Below are positions 50,818 through 59,900 of a stretch of DNA of 64,000 bases, piece by piece; the first letter of the stretch is position 1; each line of letters starts with the position of its first letter. The notes beneath the pieces were generated by a model. It worked only from the letters and a program-made list of their open reading frames with translations. It was not told the DNA's origin and did no database searches. Source of the stretch: Paracholeplasma morum. Lineage in GTDB: Bacteria > Bacillota_I > Bacilli_A > Acholeplasmatales > UBA5453. The DNA lies in assembly GCF_016907055.1 (NCBI RefSeq), contig NZ_JAFBBG010000001.1:124001-188000 (forward strand), written 5' to 3'. The translations under genes were made by a program, and so were the position numbers.

Positions 50818-51994
50818 AATTCAACACCACTTTCTGATATGCCTTCGCAAACATAACGTATTTCAATGCACAAAACCTTTCATTTCCTGTGAAAAAAATG
50901 GTATGTTCGTTAGTCTTATTATAACAAATAAATGTATTTGAGTATTGTACAGCTGGATAAATATCGTCATACTTCCATATAATGGTTTCGTTATTCATCG
51001 TATATGAAAAATGATCCTTATACAAACTTAAACTGGTTTCACCCAATAACTTCTTCTTTCGTCCTTTTAATTCATATAGCGAAACCACATCTACCGAAAG
51101 AACCTTGTCATCCGATGAATGGATCACTTCTTCAACTACTTTCGATTGGAAATTATACCAATCCGTGGTTCTTTCAAAGTACTGAGTTCCACCTAAGTTT
51201 TCTAGCAACCCATAGTGGTTGTACTTGAGTTTTAAAGCTGAACTTGTGTCATAAACATAGTCACCTTCTGAGTAAATGGTTCCTAACTTCTTAGTTACTG
51301 GAGATATGAAAAAGGCTCTTTCGATGTACTCAGCTTTATCTTTACCTTTAAATGGACGGGGATTGATTTTTTGCATATCAAAGTCGTTCACACCCAACCC
51401 ACTAACGATATGATTGTAAATCTCATCGATAGACAAATCTTTATAGTCTTCATAAGTCCATGTTTGATGAACGTATCCTCTGACTTTTCCTCTTCTATAT
51501 TTCTTACTCCAACGAGGCGATGTTAAATATCCGCCTTCGATTCGATAAAAAAGCACCGGAAGTTTTAATAGCTTAACAAGCTTGGCAGTAGAAAAAGGAA
51601 TGGTCATCGGTTTTCCACTAAACGTTCTGTTCCCTTCTGGGAAAATCCCAATTGAACCACCAGACTTCGAAACTCTAATCATGTTTTTTACTGTATCTGT
51701 ATCTGCCTTATACTTAGATTTGGATATAGGCTGAACGAGATAAGAAATGATTTTTGAAAGTACTGGAATTGTGAATATCATATCAGAGGCCACAAAGTAG
51801 ATTGGCTCTCTAAAACTCAGGGCAAGCATGAAAGGGTCGGCATTCATGGTATGATTACCTAGGATTAGGTATGGACCTTTGACATCTTTGTTTCGGTATT
51901 TTTTACCCCAATAACGATATCTAATCCATATTCCAATCCGGAAAAGTGGCCTAAATAACGTATAAAAGAGCACATGTCTAAATCTTTTTTTCAT
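50801..51994 (-). CDS. PlsC-like 1-acylglycerol-3-phosphate acyltransferase, zinc-less paralogue
   Basis: The 397-residue protein has a PlsC domain in its first half, with NHTMNADPF (NHxxxxD) and FPEGNRTFSG motifs, near a basic membrane-binding N-terminus. The second half aligns with the acyltransferase gene at 56016-57257, including a DWYNFQ/DWYEFE match, but where that protein has a CPAC...CDAC zinc ribbon this one reads SPVT...DTSS. The start at 51994 is chosen because GGAGG lies six bases upstream, and because the in-frame codon at 52063 would run into the divergent yigZ gene. The acyl acceptor is not proven. Confidence 0.78.
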   Translation of the reverse strand: MKKRFRHVLFYTLFRPLFRIGIWIRYRYWGKKYRNKDVKGPYLILGNHTMNADPFMLALSFREPIYFVASDMIFTIPVLSKIISYLVQPISKSKYKADTDTVKNMIRVSKSGGSIGIFPEGNRTFSGKPMTIPFSTAKLVKLLKLPVLFYRIEGGYLTSPRWSKKYRRGKVRGYVHQTWTYEDYKDLSIDEIYNHIVSGLGVNDFDMQKINPRPFKGKDKAEYIERAFFISPVTKKLGTIYSEGDYVYDTSSALKLKYNHYGLLENLGGTQYFERTTDWYNFQSKVVEEVIHSSDDKVLSVDVVSLYELKGRKKKLLGETSLSLYKDHFSYTMNNETIIWKYDDIYPAVQYSNTFICYNKTNEHTIFFTGNERFCALKYVMFAKAYQKVVLNYDSEL

Positions 51995-52021
51995 TGGTTT
52001 CCTCCAATTGTTTGATATAAT
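51994..52021 (+). promoter_or_regulatory. Promoter of yigZ
   Basis: TTGGTT (51994-51999) and TATAAT (52016-52021) are 16 bases apart, followed by a GAGGTGAT ribosome-binding site. The region is shared with the divergent acyltransferase start. Confidence 0.65.
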
Positions 52022-52036
52022 GAATGAGGTGATACT

Positions 52037-52639
52037 ATGAAATATATCCAGTTCCCTATTCAAAATGAGTTAATCATTGATAAGTCACGTTTTATTACAA
52101 ATATATATCCGGTTAAGTCACTTGAGGATGTCTTAGCCATTTTAAGTGAGACCAGAAAAACTCATCGTGATGCCAATCACAATTGTTATGCCTACATTTT
52201 AAATGAGGGTAAAGAAGTGAAAGCAAGCGATGATGGAGAACCTTCTAAAACGGCTGGAGTGCCTATTTTAGAGGTTTTAAAGCACCATGAGTTAACGGAT
52301 TGCCTTTGTGTGGTAACACGTTATTTTGGCGGTGTTAAACTCGGTGCGGGGGGATTAATCAGAGCCTATTCTAACAGTACATCCAAAGCGCTTGAACAGG
52401 CAGTATTTTTCAAAAAAGAACTGAGAAAAAAACTAGAACTTAATCTATCTTATCCTTTATATGATGGGTTTATGCACCATTTTAAAGATAACATGGAAAT
52501 AGTAGAACAATCCTTTAAAGAAAACATCACCCTAATCGTAGTCTTAAATGGGGTTGATGTCTCAGATATAAAAGACAAATACCATCAAATCGACGTTTTC
52601 GATATGGGTGAAGTTATTGTATCAGTTAAGTTGGAATAG
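52037..52639 (+). CDS. yigZ: YigZ/IMPACT-family protein
   Basis: The 200-residue protein belongs to the UPF0029/IMPACT family: an N-terminal domain with THRDANHNCYAY, SDDGEPSKTAGVP and VVTRYFGGVKLGAGGLIRAYS, followed by a smaller ferredoxin-like C-terminal domain. Its biochemical role in bacteria is unsettled; eukaryotic IMPACT affects translation control. It reads opposite to its neighbours and overlaps the downstream convergent small gene by 18 bases. AGGTGAT precedes the ATG. Confidence 0.88.
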   Translation: MKYIQFPIQNELIIDKSRFITNIYPVKSLEDVLAILSETRKTHRDANHNCYAYILNEGKEVKASDDGEPSKTAGVPILEVLKHHELTDCLCVVTRYFGGVKLGAGGLIRAYSNSTSKALEQAVFFKKELRKKLELNLSYPLYDGFMHHFKDNMEIVEQSFKENITLIVVLNGVDVSDIKDKYHQIDVFDMGEVIVSVKLE

Positions 52640-52825
52640 TTCAAATACTCTTTCAATAAACGAGGCAATCAAATGCGCGCCAACTAATGCGATGACCACA
52701 TAAAACGACTTGATTTGCCAGACTTTATTTTGCTTAAAAGCCTTCTCAAAATTAGAGGCTTTCAAGATTTCAATCATCCAAACTGCACTAAGCAACAAGG
52801 CAATTAAATAGATTTGATTATTCAT
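52622..52825 (-). CDS. Small membrane protein resembling DUF1146 (YwzB)
   Basis: The 67-residue protein has two hydrophobic helices (residues 4-21 and 41-62) separated by a short polar loop with the FEKAFKQNKVWQIK pattern, consistent with the DUF1146/YwzB family of unknown function, often found near the ATP synthase operon in Firmicutes. GGAGG precedes the ATG. It lies four genes away from anything energy-related here and is transcribed after upp. Its 3' end overlaps yigZ tail to tail by 18 bases. Confidence 0.65.
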   Translation of the reverse strand: MNNQIYLIALLLSAVWMIEILKASNFEKAFKQNKVWQIKSFYVVIALVGAHLIASFIERVFELFQLN

Positions 52826-52834
52826 AAGTCCTCC

Positions 52835-52857
52835 AAATGCGTTTAACGCATTTTTTT
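52835..52857 (+). terminator. Plus-strand terminator beyond the yigZ / small-gene overlap
   Basis: AAATGCG and CGCATTT form a 7-bp stem with a 5-base loop, followed by a T-tract on the plus strand. It would end yigZ transcripts only after they have crossed the antisense small gene. On the minus strand the stem is followed by GGAGG, so it is not a good terminator for upp. Confidence 0.65.
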
Positions 52858-53482
52858 ATTTTGTACCAAAGAGACGATCTCCGCAGTCACCTAGTCCTGG
52901 AATGATGTATCCTTTTTCATTAAGTTTTTCATCCATTGCAGCTAGATATATATCTACGTCAGGATGATCCGCCTGGAGTTTCTTAACGCCTTCTGGACAG
53001 CCTACAAGACCAACGAATCTTATGTCGGTTGCACCACGTTTTTTTACCATTGTGATTGAAGCTGATGCTGAACCACCTGTTGCTAACATAGGATCTACGA
53101 TTAGAACCGTTGAGATGTTCATATCTACCGGAAACTTCGCAAAGTACTCATGTGGTTCGAGCGTTTCTTCATCACGATATACGCCAACATGTCCAATACG
53201 AGCGTTTGGAATGATATTATGAATGCCTTCAACCATGCCGAGTCCAGCACGTAATATTGGGACAATCACAACTGGTTTCTTAAGAACATTACAAATGGTT
53301 TTTTGAATAGGAGTTTCTACTTCTTTTGGAACCGTTTCAAAGTCTCGAGTAATTTCATAAGTGATTAGCATTCCGATTTCAGATACGGTTTCACGGAACT
53401 GTTTTGTTTCTGTCTGTTTATCACGTATTTTCGCCATCTTGTGATCAATTAATGGGTGGTTTACAACAACCACTTTACTCAC
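52856..53482 (-). CDS. upp: Uracil phosphoribosyltransferase
   Basis: The 208-residue enzyme makes UMP from uracil and PRPP. The PRPP-binding [15 protein letters not shown] and the uracil-binding C-terminal [18 protein letters not shown] are characteristic. The GTG at 53482 gives the usual short N-terminus ([15 protein letters not shown]). A GTG at 53494 would add four residues; the AGTGAG sequence eight bases before 53482 supports the shorter form. The gene overlaps the end of rpiB by eight bases. Confidence 0.94.
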   Translation of the reverse strand: MSKVVVVNHPLIDHKMAKIRDKQTETKQFRETVSEIGMLITYEITRDFETVPKEVETPIQKTICNVLKKPVVIVPILRAGLGMVEGIHNIIPNARIGHVGVYRDEETLEPHEYFAKFPVDMNISTVLIVDPMLATGGSASASITMVKKRGATDIRFVGLVGCPEGVKKLQADHPDVDIYLAAMDEKLNEKGYIIPGLGDCGDRLFGTK

Positions 53483-53921
53483 AAGAATGCTCACTTTCGT
53501 ATTTAGACATTTTATCTAGTCTATTTTGATGGCGAGATTCAAATACTTCATTTTTAAATGCTTCTACCATTTCAATGGCTTTATCGACAGGGGTTGTTCT
53601 ACCACCTAAAGCGATTACGTTTGCATTATTGTGTTGTCTTGCTAGTGTAGCTGTGTGAACATCATAAACTAGAGCACATCTAACACCTTTAACTTTGTTA
53701 GCAGATATGCTAATCCCAATGCCTGTGCCACAAATCACAATCCCAAACTCGAAACCGCCTTTTACGACTGCTTCTCCAACTGTGATGCCGTAATCTGGAT
53801 AATCAACGGACGCTTCTCCATTGGTCCCAAAATCTTTATAGGCATAGCCTTTTTCATTAAAATACTCAATTAAAGCTTGTTTTAGTGTATAACCGCCATG
53901 GTCACTGCCAATTGCTATCAT
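53475..53921 (-). CDS. rpiB: Ribose-5-phosphate isomerase B
   Basis: The 148-residue enzyme interconverts ribulose 5-phosphate and ribose 5-phosphate. It starts [14 protein letters not shown], has DYPDYG and the catalytic [13 protein letters not shown] loop, and the [12 protein letters not shown] region. The ATG at 53921 is chosen over the ATG at 53927 because the Shine-Dalgarno AAAGGAG is seven bases from the former and almost touches the latter. With upp directly downstream it feeds ribose phosphate toward nucleotide salvage. It also connects to zwf/gnd on the left side of the window. Confidence 0.95.
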   Translation of the reverse strand: MIAIGSDHGGYTLKQALIEYFNEKGYAYKDFGTNGEASVDYPDYGITVGEAVVKGGFEFGIVICGTGIGISISANKVKGVRCALVYDVHTATLARQHNNANVIALGGRTTPVDKAIEMVEAFKNEVFESRHQNRLDKMSKYESEHSCE

Positions 53922-53981
53922 ATACATTCTCCTTTTAAGTTTTATCAGTATTAGTATAACATTTTTTCATATCTTATACAC

Positions 53982-54018
53982 AAAAAGAAAACACCAAGGC
54001 TAAAAATGCTTTGGTGTT
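53982..54018 (-). terminator. Terminator of typA
   Basis: AACACCAA and TTGGTGTT pair over 8 bp, extended by a GC-GC pair after one mismatch, with a 7-base loop, then a U-rich tract in the minus-strand transcript. Confidence 0.88.
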
Positions 54019-54022
54019 CATA

Positions 54023-55834
54023 CTATATTGTGTATTTATCTGATTTTTTACGTTCGTTTGTTTTTAAGATACGTTTTCTTAGACGAATGTTTTTTGGCGT
54101 AATCTCAACTAATTCATCGTCATTGATGAATTCTAAACATGCTTCTAGGGATAACTCTCTAGCTTTCTTTAAAACAACAGTCGAATCCTTTGAAGAGGAT
54201 CTCATATTGGTTAATTGTTTTTCTTGAGTCACGTTAACAGCTAAATCAAACTCTTTATTTGCCTCACCTATAATCATGCCTTCATAAACGTTAACACGTG
54301 GTTCAACAAACATCGTTCCACGGTCTTCAAGACGACCAATCGCATAAGCCGTTGTCATACCTTCAAGAAGGGAAACGAGCGCACCAGTTTGTCTTGAACC
54401 AACCTCTACGTGTTCGATAGGTCTATATTCTAAGTAAGAGTGCGAAATGATTCCATAACCTTTAGTTGCTGTCATGAAATCCGTCATGAATCCTATTAAT
54501 CCTCTTGAAGGCATCGTATATGTTAATCTTGATTGATTAACATGGTTATGCATGTTATTCATAATGCCTTTACGGCTACCAAGCATTTCAATAACGGTTC
54601 CAACCACTTCGTTTGGACAGTCTACTTGTACGAACTCATATGGTTCATGAGGCACACCATTTATCGTTTGAATGATAACTTGTGGTCTAGAAACTTGGAA
54701 CTCAAATCCTTCTCTTCTCATATTTTCAATTAGAATACCTAAATGGAGTTCGCCTCTTCCAGATACGATCCATTCTTCTTTTCCACCAAGTCTTTCCACT
54801 TTAAGTGAAACGTCTTTTTGGATTTCTTTAAATAATCTTTCTTCGATTTTTGAAGCAGTAACAAATTTACCTTCTTTACCTGCAAATGGGCTGGTGTTTG
54901 TTCCAAACGTCATTTGAACAGTGGGTTCATCAATGTGTAGGATTGGAAGTGCTTCTTCGAACCCAACTTCACACACAGTTTCACCAACGTTAATGTCAGT
55001 TAACCCTGCGATTGCAACAATATCTCCTGCATAAGCTTCTTCAACTTCTACACGGTTTAAACCAATGAAAGAAAACAGTTTTTGTATTCTAAATGGTTTG
55101 ATGGTTCCATCAAGTCTAACGCATGATACTTGTTGGTTAACTTTAATGGTCCCTCTATTGATTTTACCAATCCCAATTCTTCCAACATAATCGTTATAGT
55201 CTAACAGTGCTGGTTGAAATTGCAGTCTTGAATCTTTATCTTGATTAGGTTTTGGACAATGCTTTATAATGGTTTCTAATAGAGGTTTCATGTCTTTCGC
55301 ATCTGTAAATTCGTGATTAAAGGATGATAGTCCTCTAATACCTGATGCATAGACGATTGGGAAGTCTAGTTGTTCATCGTTGGCACTTAGTTCAACGAAT
55401 AAATCAAACACCTCATTAACGGATTCAAGCGGTCTTGCGAATTGTCTGTCAACTTTGTTAATAACAACAATAGGTTTTACATTAGCTTCTAGTGCTTTCT
55501 TCAAAACGAAGCGAGTTTGTGGCATCGCACCTTCATAGGCATCAACAACTAATAAAACGGCGTCAACCATTTTCATGATTCTTTCTACTTCACCACCAAA
55601 GTCAGCGTGACCTGGGGTATCTAAAATATTGATTCTGTAACCTTTATACTCAATTGCGGTATTTTTAGCAAGGATTGTAATACCTCTTTCGCGTTCAATA
55701 TCGTTTGAGTCCATTGCACGTTCCACGATTTGTTCGTGGGCGTTTCTCTTTTCTGATTGCTTTAATAATTCATCTACAAGCGTCGTTTTACCATGATCGA
55801 CATGGGCAATGATTGCGACATTTCTTATTTCCAT
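54023..55834 (-). CDS. typA: Ribosome-associated GTPase TypA/BipA
   Basis: TypA is an EF-G-like translational GTPase involved in ribosome assembly and stress adaptation. The 603-residue protein has the P-loop AHVDHGKTT at residues 10-18, the switch I segment RERGITIL, DTPGHADF (switch II), NKVD and the domain V and C-terminal parts (GRGELHLGILIENMRREG, MTATKGYGI). The length is normal for the family. A TATAAT box is at 55864-55869. Confidence 0.97.
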   Translation of the reverse strand: MEIRNVAIIAHVDHGKTTLVDELLKQSEKRNAHEQIVERAMDSNDIERERGITILAKNTAIEYKGYRINILDTPGHADFGGEVERIMKMVDAVLLVVDAYEGAMPQTRFVLKKALEANVKPIVVINKVDRQFARPLESVNEVFDLFVELSANDEQLDFPIVYASGIRGLSSFNHEFTDAKDMKPLLETIIKHCPKPNQDKDSRLQFQPALLDYNDYVGRIGIGKINRGTIKVNQQVSCVRLDGTIKPFRIQKLFSFIGLNRVEVEEAYAGDIVAIAGLTDINVGETVCEVGFEEALPILHIDEPTVQMTFGTNTSPFAGKEGKFVTASKIEERLFKEIQKDVSLKVERLGGKEEWIVSGRGELHLGILIENMRREGFEFQVSRPQVIIQTINGVPHEPYEFVQVDCPNEVVGTVIEMLGSRKGIMNNMHNHVNQSRLTYTMPSRGLIGFMTDFMTATKGYGIISHSYLEYRPIEHVEVGSRQTGALVSLLEGMTTAYAIGRLEDRGTMFVEPRVNVYEGMIIGEANKEFDLAVNVTQEKQLTNMRSSSKDSTVVLKKARELSLEACLEFINDDELVEITPKNIRLRKRILKTNERKKSDKYTI

Positions 55835-55863
55835 ATTCTCACTTCTTTCTAAAAGCCTTTTAC

Positions 55864-55869
55864 ATTATA
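55864..55869 (-). promoter_or_regulatory. -10 element of the typA promoter
   Basis: TATAAT on the minus strand about 30 bases upstream of the typA ATG. The -35 region is weak. Confidence 0.6.
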
Positions 55870-55942
55870 GCACACTCTATAAAGTCTGATATTTTTTTTA
55901 ACTTAATTATAGAAAAAAAGCGTTTTTATAAGGAAAGCAAAG

Positions 55943-55993
55943 AAAAAACCTCGTATTACAACGCTTTATTGTGCGTTATAACCCAGAGAGGTT
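55943..55993 (-). terminator. Composite terminator of the zinc-ribbon acyltransferase gene
   Basis: Outer arms AACCTC and GAGGTT enclose a smaller hairpin (AACGC with GCGTT), and the minus-strand transcript then reads UUUUC. This unusual long stem is the only structure between the gene and typA. Confidence 0.6.
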
Positions 55994-56015
55994 AAGTGTT
56001 TAGATAAACAATTAC

Positions 56016-57257
56016 TTAAATAGATTGCTTTTTGATCTTGTATAACTCTTCGACGGCAAAATGAAGTTTTGTAACAACTTTCTTTTGATTAATAGGATAG
56101 ATGTAGTATGTATTGTCATTAGTCGATAAATCAATACAATCCCCTTTACCTTTATAGTTGTATTCTATATGTAATCCATACATAGAAAGTGGTTCTTTTA
56201 TGAGTTCAAATGGTTCATTGTTAACCGTACCAGTAAGTCTAAACCCATTTAAGTCATGAATGAGTTTCATCTTGCCGAGTTTATGGAATCCTTTGGCATT
56301 TGGAAGGCTTTCTACATACACTTCATCTTCAAAATAGTATGTCCCGTTATCGATTTGTTTTCGGACTTCTTGTCTTTCGAACTCATACCAATCTGGGATA
56401 TGTTCAAACTTGGTTTCTCCGGTTGTAGCTTTAAGTCTTCCATAGGTATCTTGTAGGTAAGTTTTGCCACAAGCATCACAAGTGATTTTGTTCAAACTTG
56501 AAGTCATCACATGTTCTTTCTTGCATGCAGGACATTGATACAATACACTATCAATCCCTTGCATACGATTCTTATCTTTAATTTCAATCTTATTATCTAA
56601 TTGATATTTGTATTCATCGTAAACAAAGGCTTGATTAATTCTTTGATTGATTTCATTAACGCTTATGGATTCGATATCCTCTTTTGTAATAATTTGAGTC
56701 ATATCTGCAGTAAGGTTATGATGCGTCTTCAGTTTAAGGTTCCATTGTGGTTGACTTAAATAATTTCCGTGCATGTTTAATACCACTACTGGATAACCTA
56801 AGCTTCTTACTAATTTGCCTAATGAATCAGGCAATATGGCGTTAGTACCCACAATTGAGTATCTAGCTTCAGGATAGATTGCAACAACCCCTTTTAAGTC
56901 ATCTAAAACATACTTGATGTGTTTATATAACTTGATGTCGTTGGTAAACTTCCTTTTACAGATAGCACCCACACTACGCAATAAGGTTTCTCCAAATAAA
57001 AAACCATCGATTGCAACGATAAAATTAAGTCTAGTAGGAAAGGTTGCGGCAGTTGTAACTTTGAAATCTAAAAATGCATGATGTGTACACAGTAAAATAT
57101 AGGGTGGTTTTAACCCTTCCATATTGATTTTATTGATGGTTAGTTTTCTCTTCCAAACAGTTGGATATGATAAAGCCCACGCGAGAGGCATTAAGATACG
57201 TTTTTCCCTAACTGGCTTTTTTGCCATGTCAAACGGAGTTAAGTCCGGTTTTTTCAT
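56016..57257 (-). CDS. PlsC-like acyltransferase with C-terminal zinc ribbon
   Basis: The 413-residue protein has an acyltransferase-like domain (about residues 50-200) with THHAFLD as the HxxxxD motif and IYPEARYS as the EGTR-equivalent, then a zinc ribbon CPAC...CDAC (about 245-275) and a C-terminal beta-rich domain containing DWYEFERQEV. The acyltransferase domain is atypical, since NH is replaced by HH. It is paralogous to the gene at 50801-51994, which lacks the cysteines. It probably modifies glycerolipids at the membrane; the acceptor is unknown. AAGGGGATGAG precedes the ATG. A TATAAT box lies about 20 bases upstream of it. Confidence 0.72.
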   Translation of the reverse strand: MKKPDLTPFDMAKKPVREKRILMPLAWALSYPTVWKRKLTINKINMEGLKPPYILLCTHHAFLDFKVTTAATFPTRLNFIVAIDGFLFGETLLRSVGAICKRKFTNDIKLYKHIKYVLDDLKGVVAIYPEARYSIVGTNAILPDSLGKLVRSLGYPVVVLNMHGNYLSQPQWNLKLKTHHNLTADMTQIITKEDIESISVNEINQRINQAFVYDEYKYQLDNKIEIKDKNRMQGIDSVLYQCPACKKEHVMTSSLNKITCDACGKTYLQDTYGRLKATTGETKFEHIPDWYEFERQEVRKQIDNGTYYFEDEVYVESLPNAKGFHKLGKMKLIHDLNGFRLTGTVNNEPFELIKEPLSMYGLHIEYNYKGKGDCIDLSTNDNTYYIYPINQKKVVTKLHFAVEELYKIKKQSI

Positions 57258-57301
57258 TTACTCATCCCCTTAATTAATCGTATTATACCACAAAGAAAAA
57301 C

Positions 57302-57334
57302 AAAAAAAGAATAGAGCTTTTTCCATTCCTTTTT
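57302..57334 (-). terminator. Terminator of the prfA-prmC-sua5 operon
   Basis: AAAAGGAAT pairs with ATTCTTTTT (one G-U pair) around a 12-base loop. The 3' arm merges into a run of U on the minus-strand transcript. Confidence 0.6.
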
Positions 57335-57341
57335 GAAGTCT

Positions 57342-57947
57342 TTATATTTGAAAATCTGGTGCTAAAATCGCTTCTATTTGAGACTGAGTAATTGAACCTA
57401 CCCTTAAATACTTAATCTTTTCTTCAGTCAGATCCACAGTAGTAGAAAGCATGTTTAGATTATAGTCCTCATAGTCTTCGTATATGAAGTCTACTTTATC
57501 CTGATAAGTCTTATTGATTTCTTCAATATCCATCATTGGGGTTAGTCGATCTAAACTAATAGAGGTTGTTACTAGTGGTCCGTTTTGTTTGATAAGTCTA
57601 AGAGCGGCATTATGATTTGGAATTCTAACACCAATAACCTCTTCGCCAGTTTTCTCATAATGAGATCTTGAGCTCTTAAGTATGATGGTTAATGCTCCTG
57701 GCCAGAAAGCCATCATAAGGCGCTTGGCGCGTTCATCGATAATTGCTAGGTCATTGACTGATACCAATGTATCACATAATACTGCAAAATAATGATTACT
57801 GCTCTCATTCTTTAGGGCGCGGATTTTGACCAATGCTTCATTATCGTATAGTCTTGAGGCAAACCCATATACCGTATCGGTTGGGAAAATAACCACAGAG
57901 CCATCCGTCATGAAACCTTCTTCAAGTGAGTATTCATCGACCATCAT
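57342..57947 (-). CDS. tsaC: Threonylcarbamoyl-AMP synthase (Sua5/YrdC/TsaC)
   Basis: This protein makes threonylcarbamoyl-AMP for the t6A modification of ANN-decoding tRNAs. The roughly 200-residue domain has GSVVIFPTDTVYGFASRLYD, KIRALKNES, FWPGALTIILK and GVRIPNHNAALRLI, all characteristic; it lacks the extra C-terminal domain of full Sua5. Candidate ATG codons are at 57953, 57947 and 57944; AGGTGA lies six bases before 57947, so I chose that one. The gene is coupled to prmC, as in many Firmicutes. The TsaB/TsaD/TsaE partners are not seen. Confidence 0.9.
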   Translation of the reverse strand: MMVDEYSLEEGFMTDGSVVIFPTDTVYGFASRLYDNEALVKIRALKNESSNHYFAVLCDTLVSVNDLAIIDERAKRLMMAFWPGALTIILKSSRSHYEKTGEEVIGVRIPNHNAALRLIKQNGPLVTTSISLDRLTPMMDIEEINKTYQDKVDFIYEDYEDYNLNMLSTTVDLTEEKIKYLRVGSITQSQIEAILAPDFQI

Positions 57948-57949
57948 TA

Positions 57950-58795
57950 TCATTCACCTACTTTAATAAATGTCATTCTATCCTTACCAGATAAGTCTTT
58001 TATCTGAGTGATTTTGGCACCCGATATGTAGTGATTAACCAGTGCTTTAATTTCTTCATTTTTATCATAAGCATGTTCAAATGCAATTAATCCATTTGGT
58101 TTTAAGTAATTTAAGGCATCTTTTAATATACGTTCGTAGAAAATAAGACCTGTATCCCCACCAAACAAAGCAATATTTGGTTCATGCAACAATACAATTT
58201 TTTCTACATCTTCACTACTTGGAATATAAGGTGGATTGGAGACGATAATGTCAAACTTCATGCCTTGAAAAGGCTTTAGCAAGTCACCTTGTCTAAAACT
58301 AACATTCCCACCTAACTTCTCATTATTCTTTTTAGCTACTTCGAGTGCTTTATCGGAAATATCACTTGCATAAACAGTCATTTTGTCTTCTTCTTTAGAA
58401 AGGGTGACTGCGATACATCCTGATCCTGTCCCAATGTCAACCACATCTACTTGTTGTCCTTTAAAGTAATCATCATAGAAGTATAAAACATTTTCAACCA
58501 ATTCTTCTGTTTCTCTTCTTGGGATTAAAACGTCGTTATTTACAATAAAGTCATATCCATAGAACGTTTGATATCCCATGATGTGTTGCATAGGGACAAA
58601 ACGCTTTGTATAATCCTCAAGTGCTTTAAGAAAACTTGCCTCAATTTTCGAATCTACTTCTGATTCAAAATCTAGATAGAACTGTGCAGCTGTTTTATTT
58701 GAGAAATGCATTAATAAGAACTTAGCTACTTCTAGTTCTAAGCCGCTCTTCTCAATTTCTTTTTCAGCATGTCTTAATAGTGTCTTATACGTCAT
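57950..58795 (-). CDS. prmC: Peptide chain release factor N5-glutamine methyltransferase
   Basis: PrmC methylates the glutamine of the GGQ motif in release factors. The 281-residue protein has an N-terminal helical substrate domain (1-85) and a SAM-dependent methyltransferase domain with VVDIGTGSGCIAV (motif I) and the catalytic SNPPYI motif. The ATG overlaps the prfA end by 11 bases with GGAG upstream inside prfA, so enzyme and substrate are made together. Confidence 0.95.
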   Translation of the reverse strand: MTYKTLLRHAEKEIEKSGLELEVAKFLLMHFSNKTAAQFYLDFESEVDSKIEASFLKALEDYTKRFVPMQHIMGYQTFYGYDFIVNNDVLIPRRETEELVENVLYFYDDYFKGQQVDVVDIGTGSGCIAVTLSKEEDKMTVYASDISDKALEVAKKNNEKLGGNVSFRQGDLLKPFQGMKFDIIVSNPPYIPSSEDVEKIVLLHEPNIALFGGDTGLIFYERILKDALNYLKPNGLIAFEHAYDKNEEIKALVNHYISGAKITQIKDLSGKDRMTFIKVGE

Positions 58796-59867
58796 GTTTT
58801 TCTCCGACTAATTGTCTTCTTTGGAATTCATTAAGAAGTGGTTCTAACACCAATTCCAGTCTGCCTTCCATAACAGCATCTAAACGTTGTAAAGTTAAAT
58901 TAATGCGGTGGTCGGTGATTCTATTTTGAGGGTAGTTATAAGTTCTAATCTTTTCTGAACGGTCTCCTCTACCAACCAATGAACGTCTTTGAGAGGATTC
59001 TTTCTCATTTTGTTCTTGTAAGATTTTGTCATAGATTCTAGTTTTAAGTAGTCTAAATGCTTTATCTTTGTTTTCGTGTTGGCTCTTACCTTCTTGGCAG
59101 GCAACAACGGTATTGGTTGGAATATGAGTTAATCTAACCGCTGATTTAGTGGTATTAACAGATTGTCCACCAGGTCCACTGGAGTTGTATGTATCAAAAC
59201 GAATGTCATTCCAACTGATTTCAATTTCGACTTCTTCCGCTTCAGGCATAACTAACACGGTTGCTGTTGAGGTATGAATACGGCCTTGTGATTCAGTTTC
59301 TGGAACACGTTGAACACGGTGAACACCAGATTCATACTTTAAGAATGAATAAACGTTTTCACCACTAACCATGAATTCTAGTGCAGCAAAGCCGCCCATC
59401 GAACCTTCCATAGCGTTAAGTATTTCGATTTTCCATCCGTTCATTTCTGCATATTTCGAATACATTCTATAAAGGTCTCCTGCAAAGAGGTTTCCTTCAT
59501 CTCCGCCAGCTGCCCCTTTGATTTCCACAATTACGTTCTTATCATCATTAGGGTCTTTTGGTAACAATAGTATTTTTAAGTCTTCCAATAGTTTTTCTAT
59601 TTCTTCAGGCAAACCTTCTAATTCTAAAGATGCCATTTCTTGGATTTCCTTGTCTGAATCTTCTAACAATAAATTCAAAGATTCTTCCTGTTCAATTTTA
59701 GATAAGTAGAGTTTGTAAACTTCTACTGTGCGTTCCAATTGTCTTTGTTCTTTCAAAAGTTGTGTCATCTTCTTAATATCTGATGAAACTTGTGGATCCA
59801 TAAGCAATTGGTTTAATTCTTCATATCGTTTTACGATTAAATCGAGTCTTTCAAACATATTATTCAC
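58785..59867 (-). CDS. prfA: Peptide chain release factor 1
   Basis: RF1 reads UAA and UAG stop codons. The 360-residue protein has the decoding segment RVPETESQGRIHTSTATV (with the PxT-type tripeptide PET) and the catalytic SSGPGGQSVN loop, with the N-terminal helical domain before them. UAG stops are used in this window, for example in lplA and mscL, in line with a functional RF1. Divergent to dps, with a TATGAT -10 element at 59883-59888. Expressed with prmC and tsaC. Confidence 0.96.
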   Translation of the reverse strand: MNNMFERLDLIVKRYEELNQLLMDPQVSSDIKKMTQLLKEQRQLERTVEVYKLYLSKIEQEESLNLLLEDSDKEIQEMASLELEGLPEEIEKLLEDLKILLLPKDPNDDKNVIVEIKGAAGGDEGNLFAGDLYRMYSKYAEMNGWKIEILNAMEGSMGGFAALEFMVSGENVYSFLKYESGVHRVQRVPETESQGRIHTSTATVLVMPEAEEVEIEISWNDIRFDTYNSSGPGGQSVNTTKSAVRLTHIPTNTVVACQEGKSQHENKDKAFRLLKTRIYDKILQEQNEKESSQRRSLVGRGDRSEKIRTYNYPQNRITDHRINLTLQRLDAVMEGRLELVLEPLLNEFQRRQLVGEKHDV

Positions 59868-59882
59868 TCCTAAGCCTTTTTT

Positions 59883-59888
59883 ATCATA
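59883..59888 (-). promoter_or_regulatory. -10 element of the prfA operon
   Basis: TATGAT on the minus strand about 15 bases upstream of the prfA ATG. The expected -35 position falls within the palindrome at 59901-59917. Confidence 0.5.
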
Positions 59889-59900
59889 TCACAAAACCTT

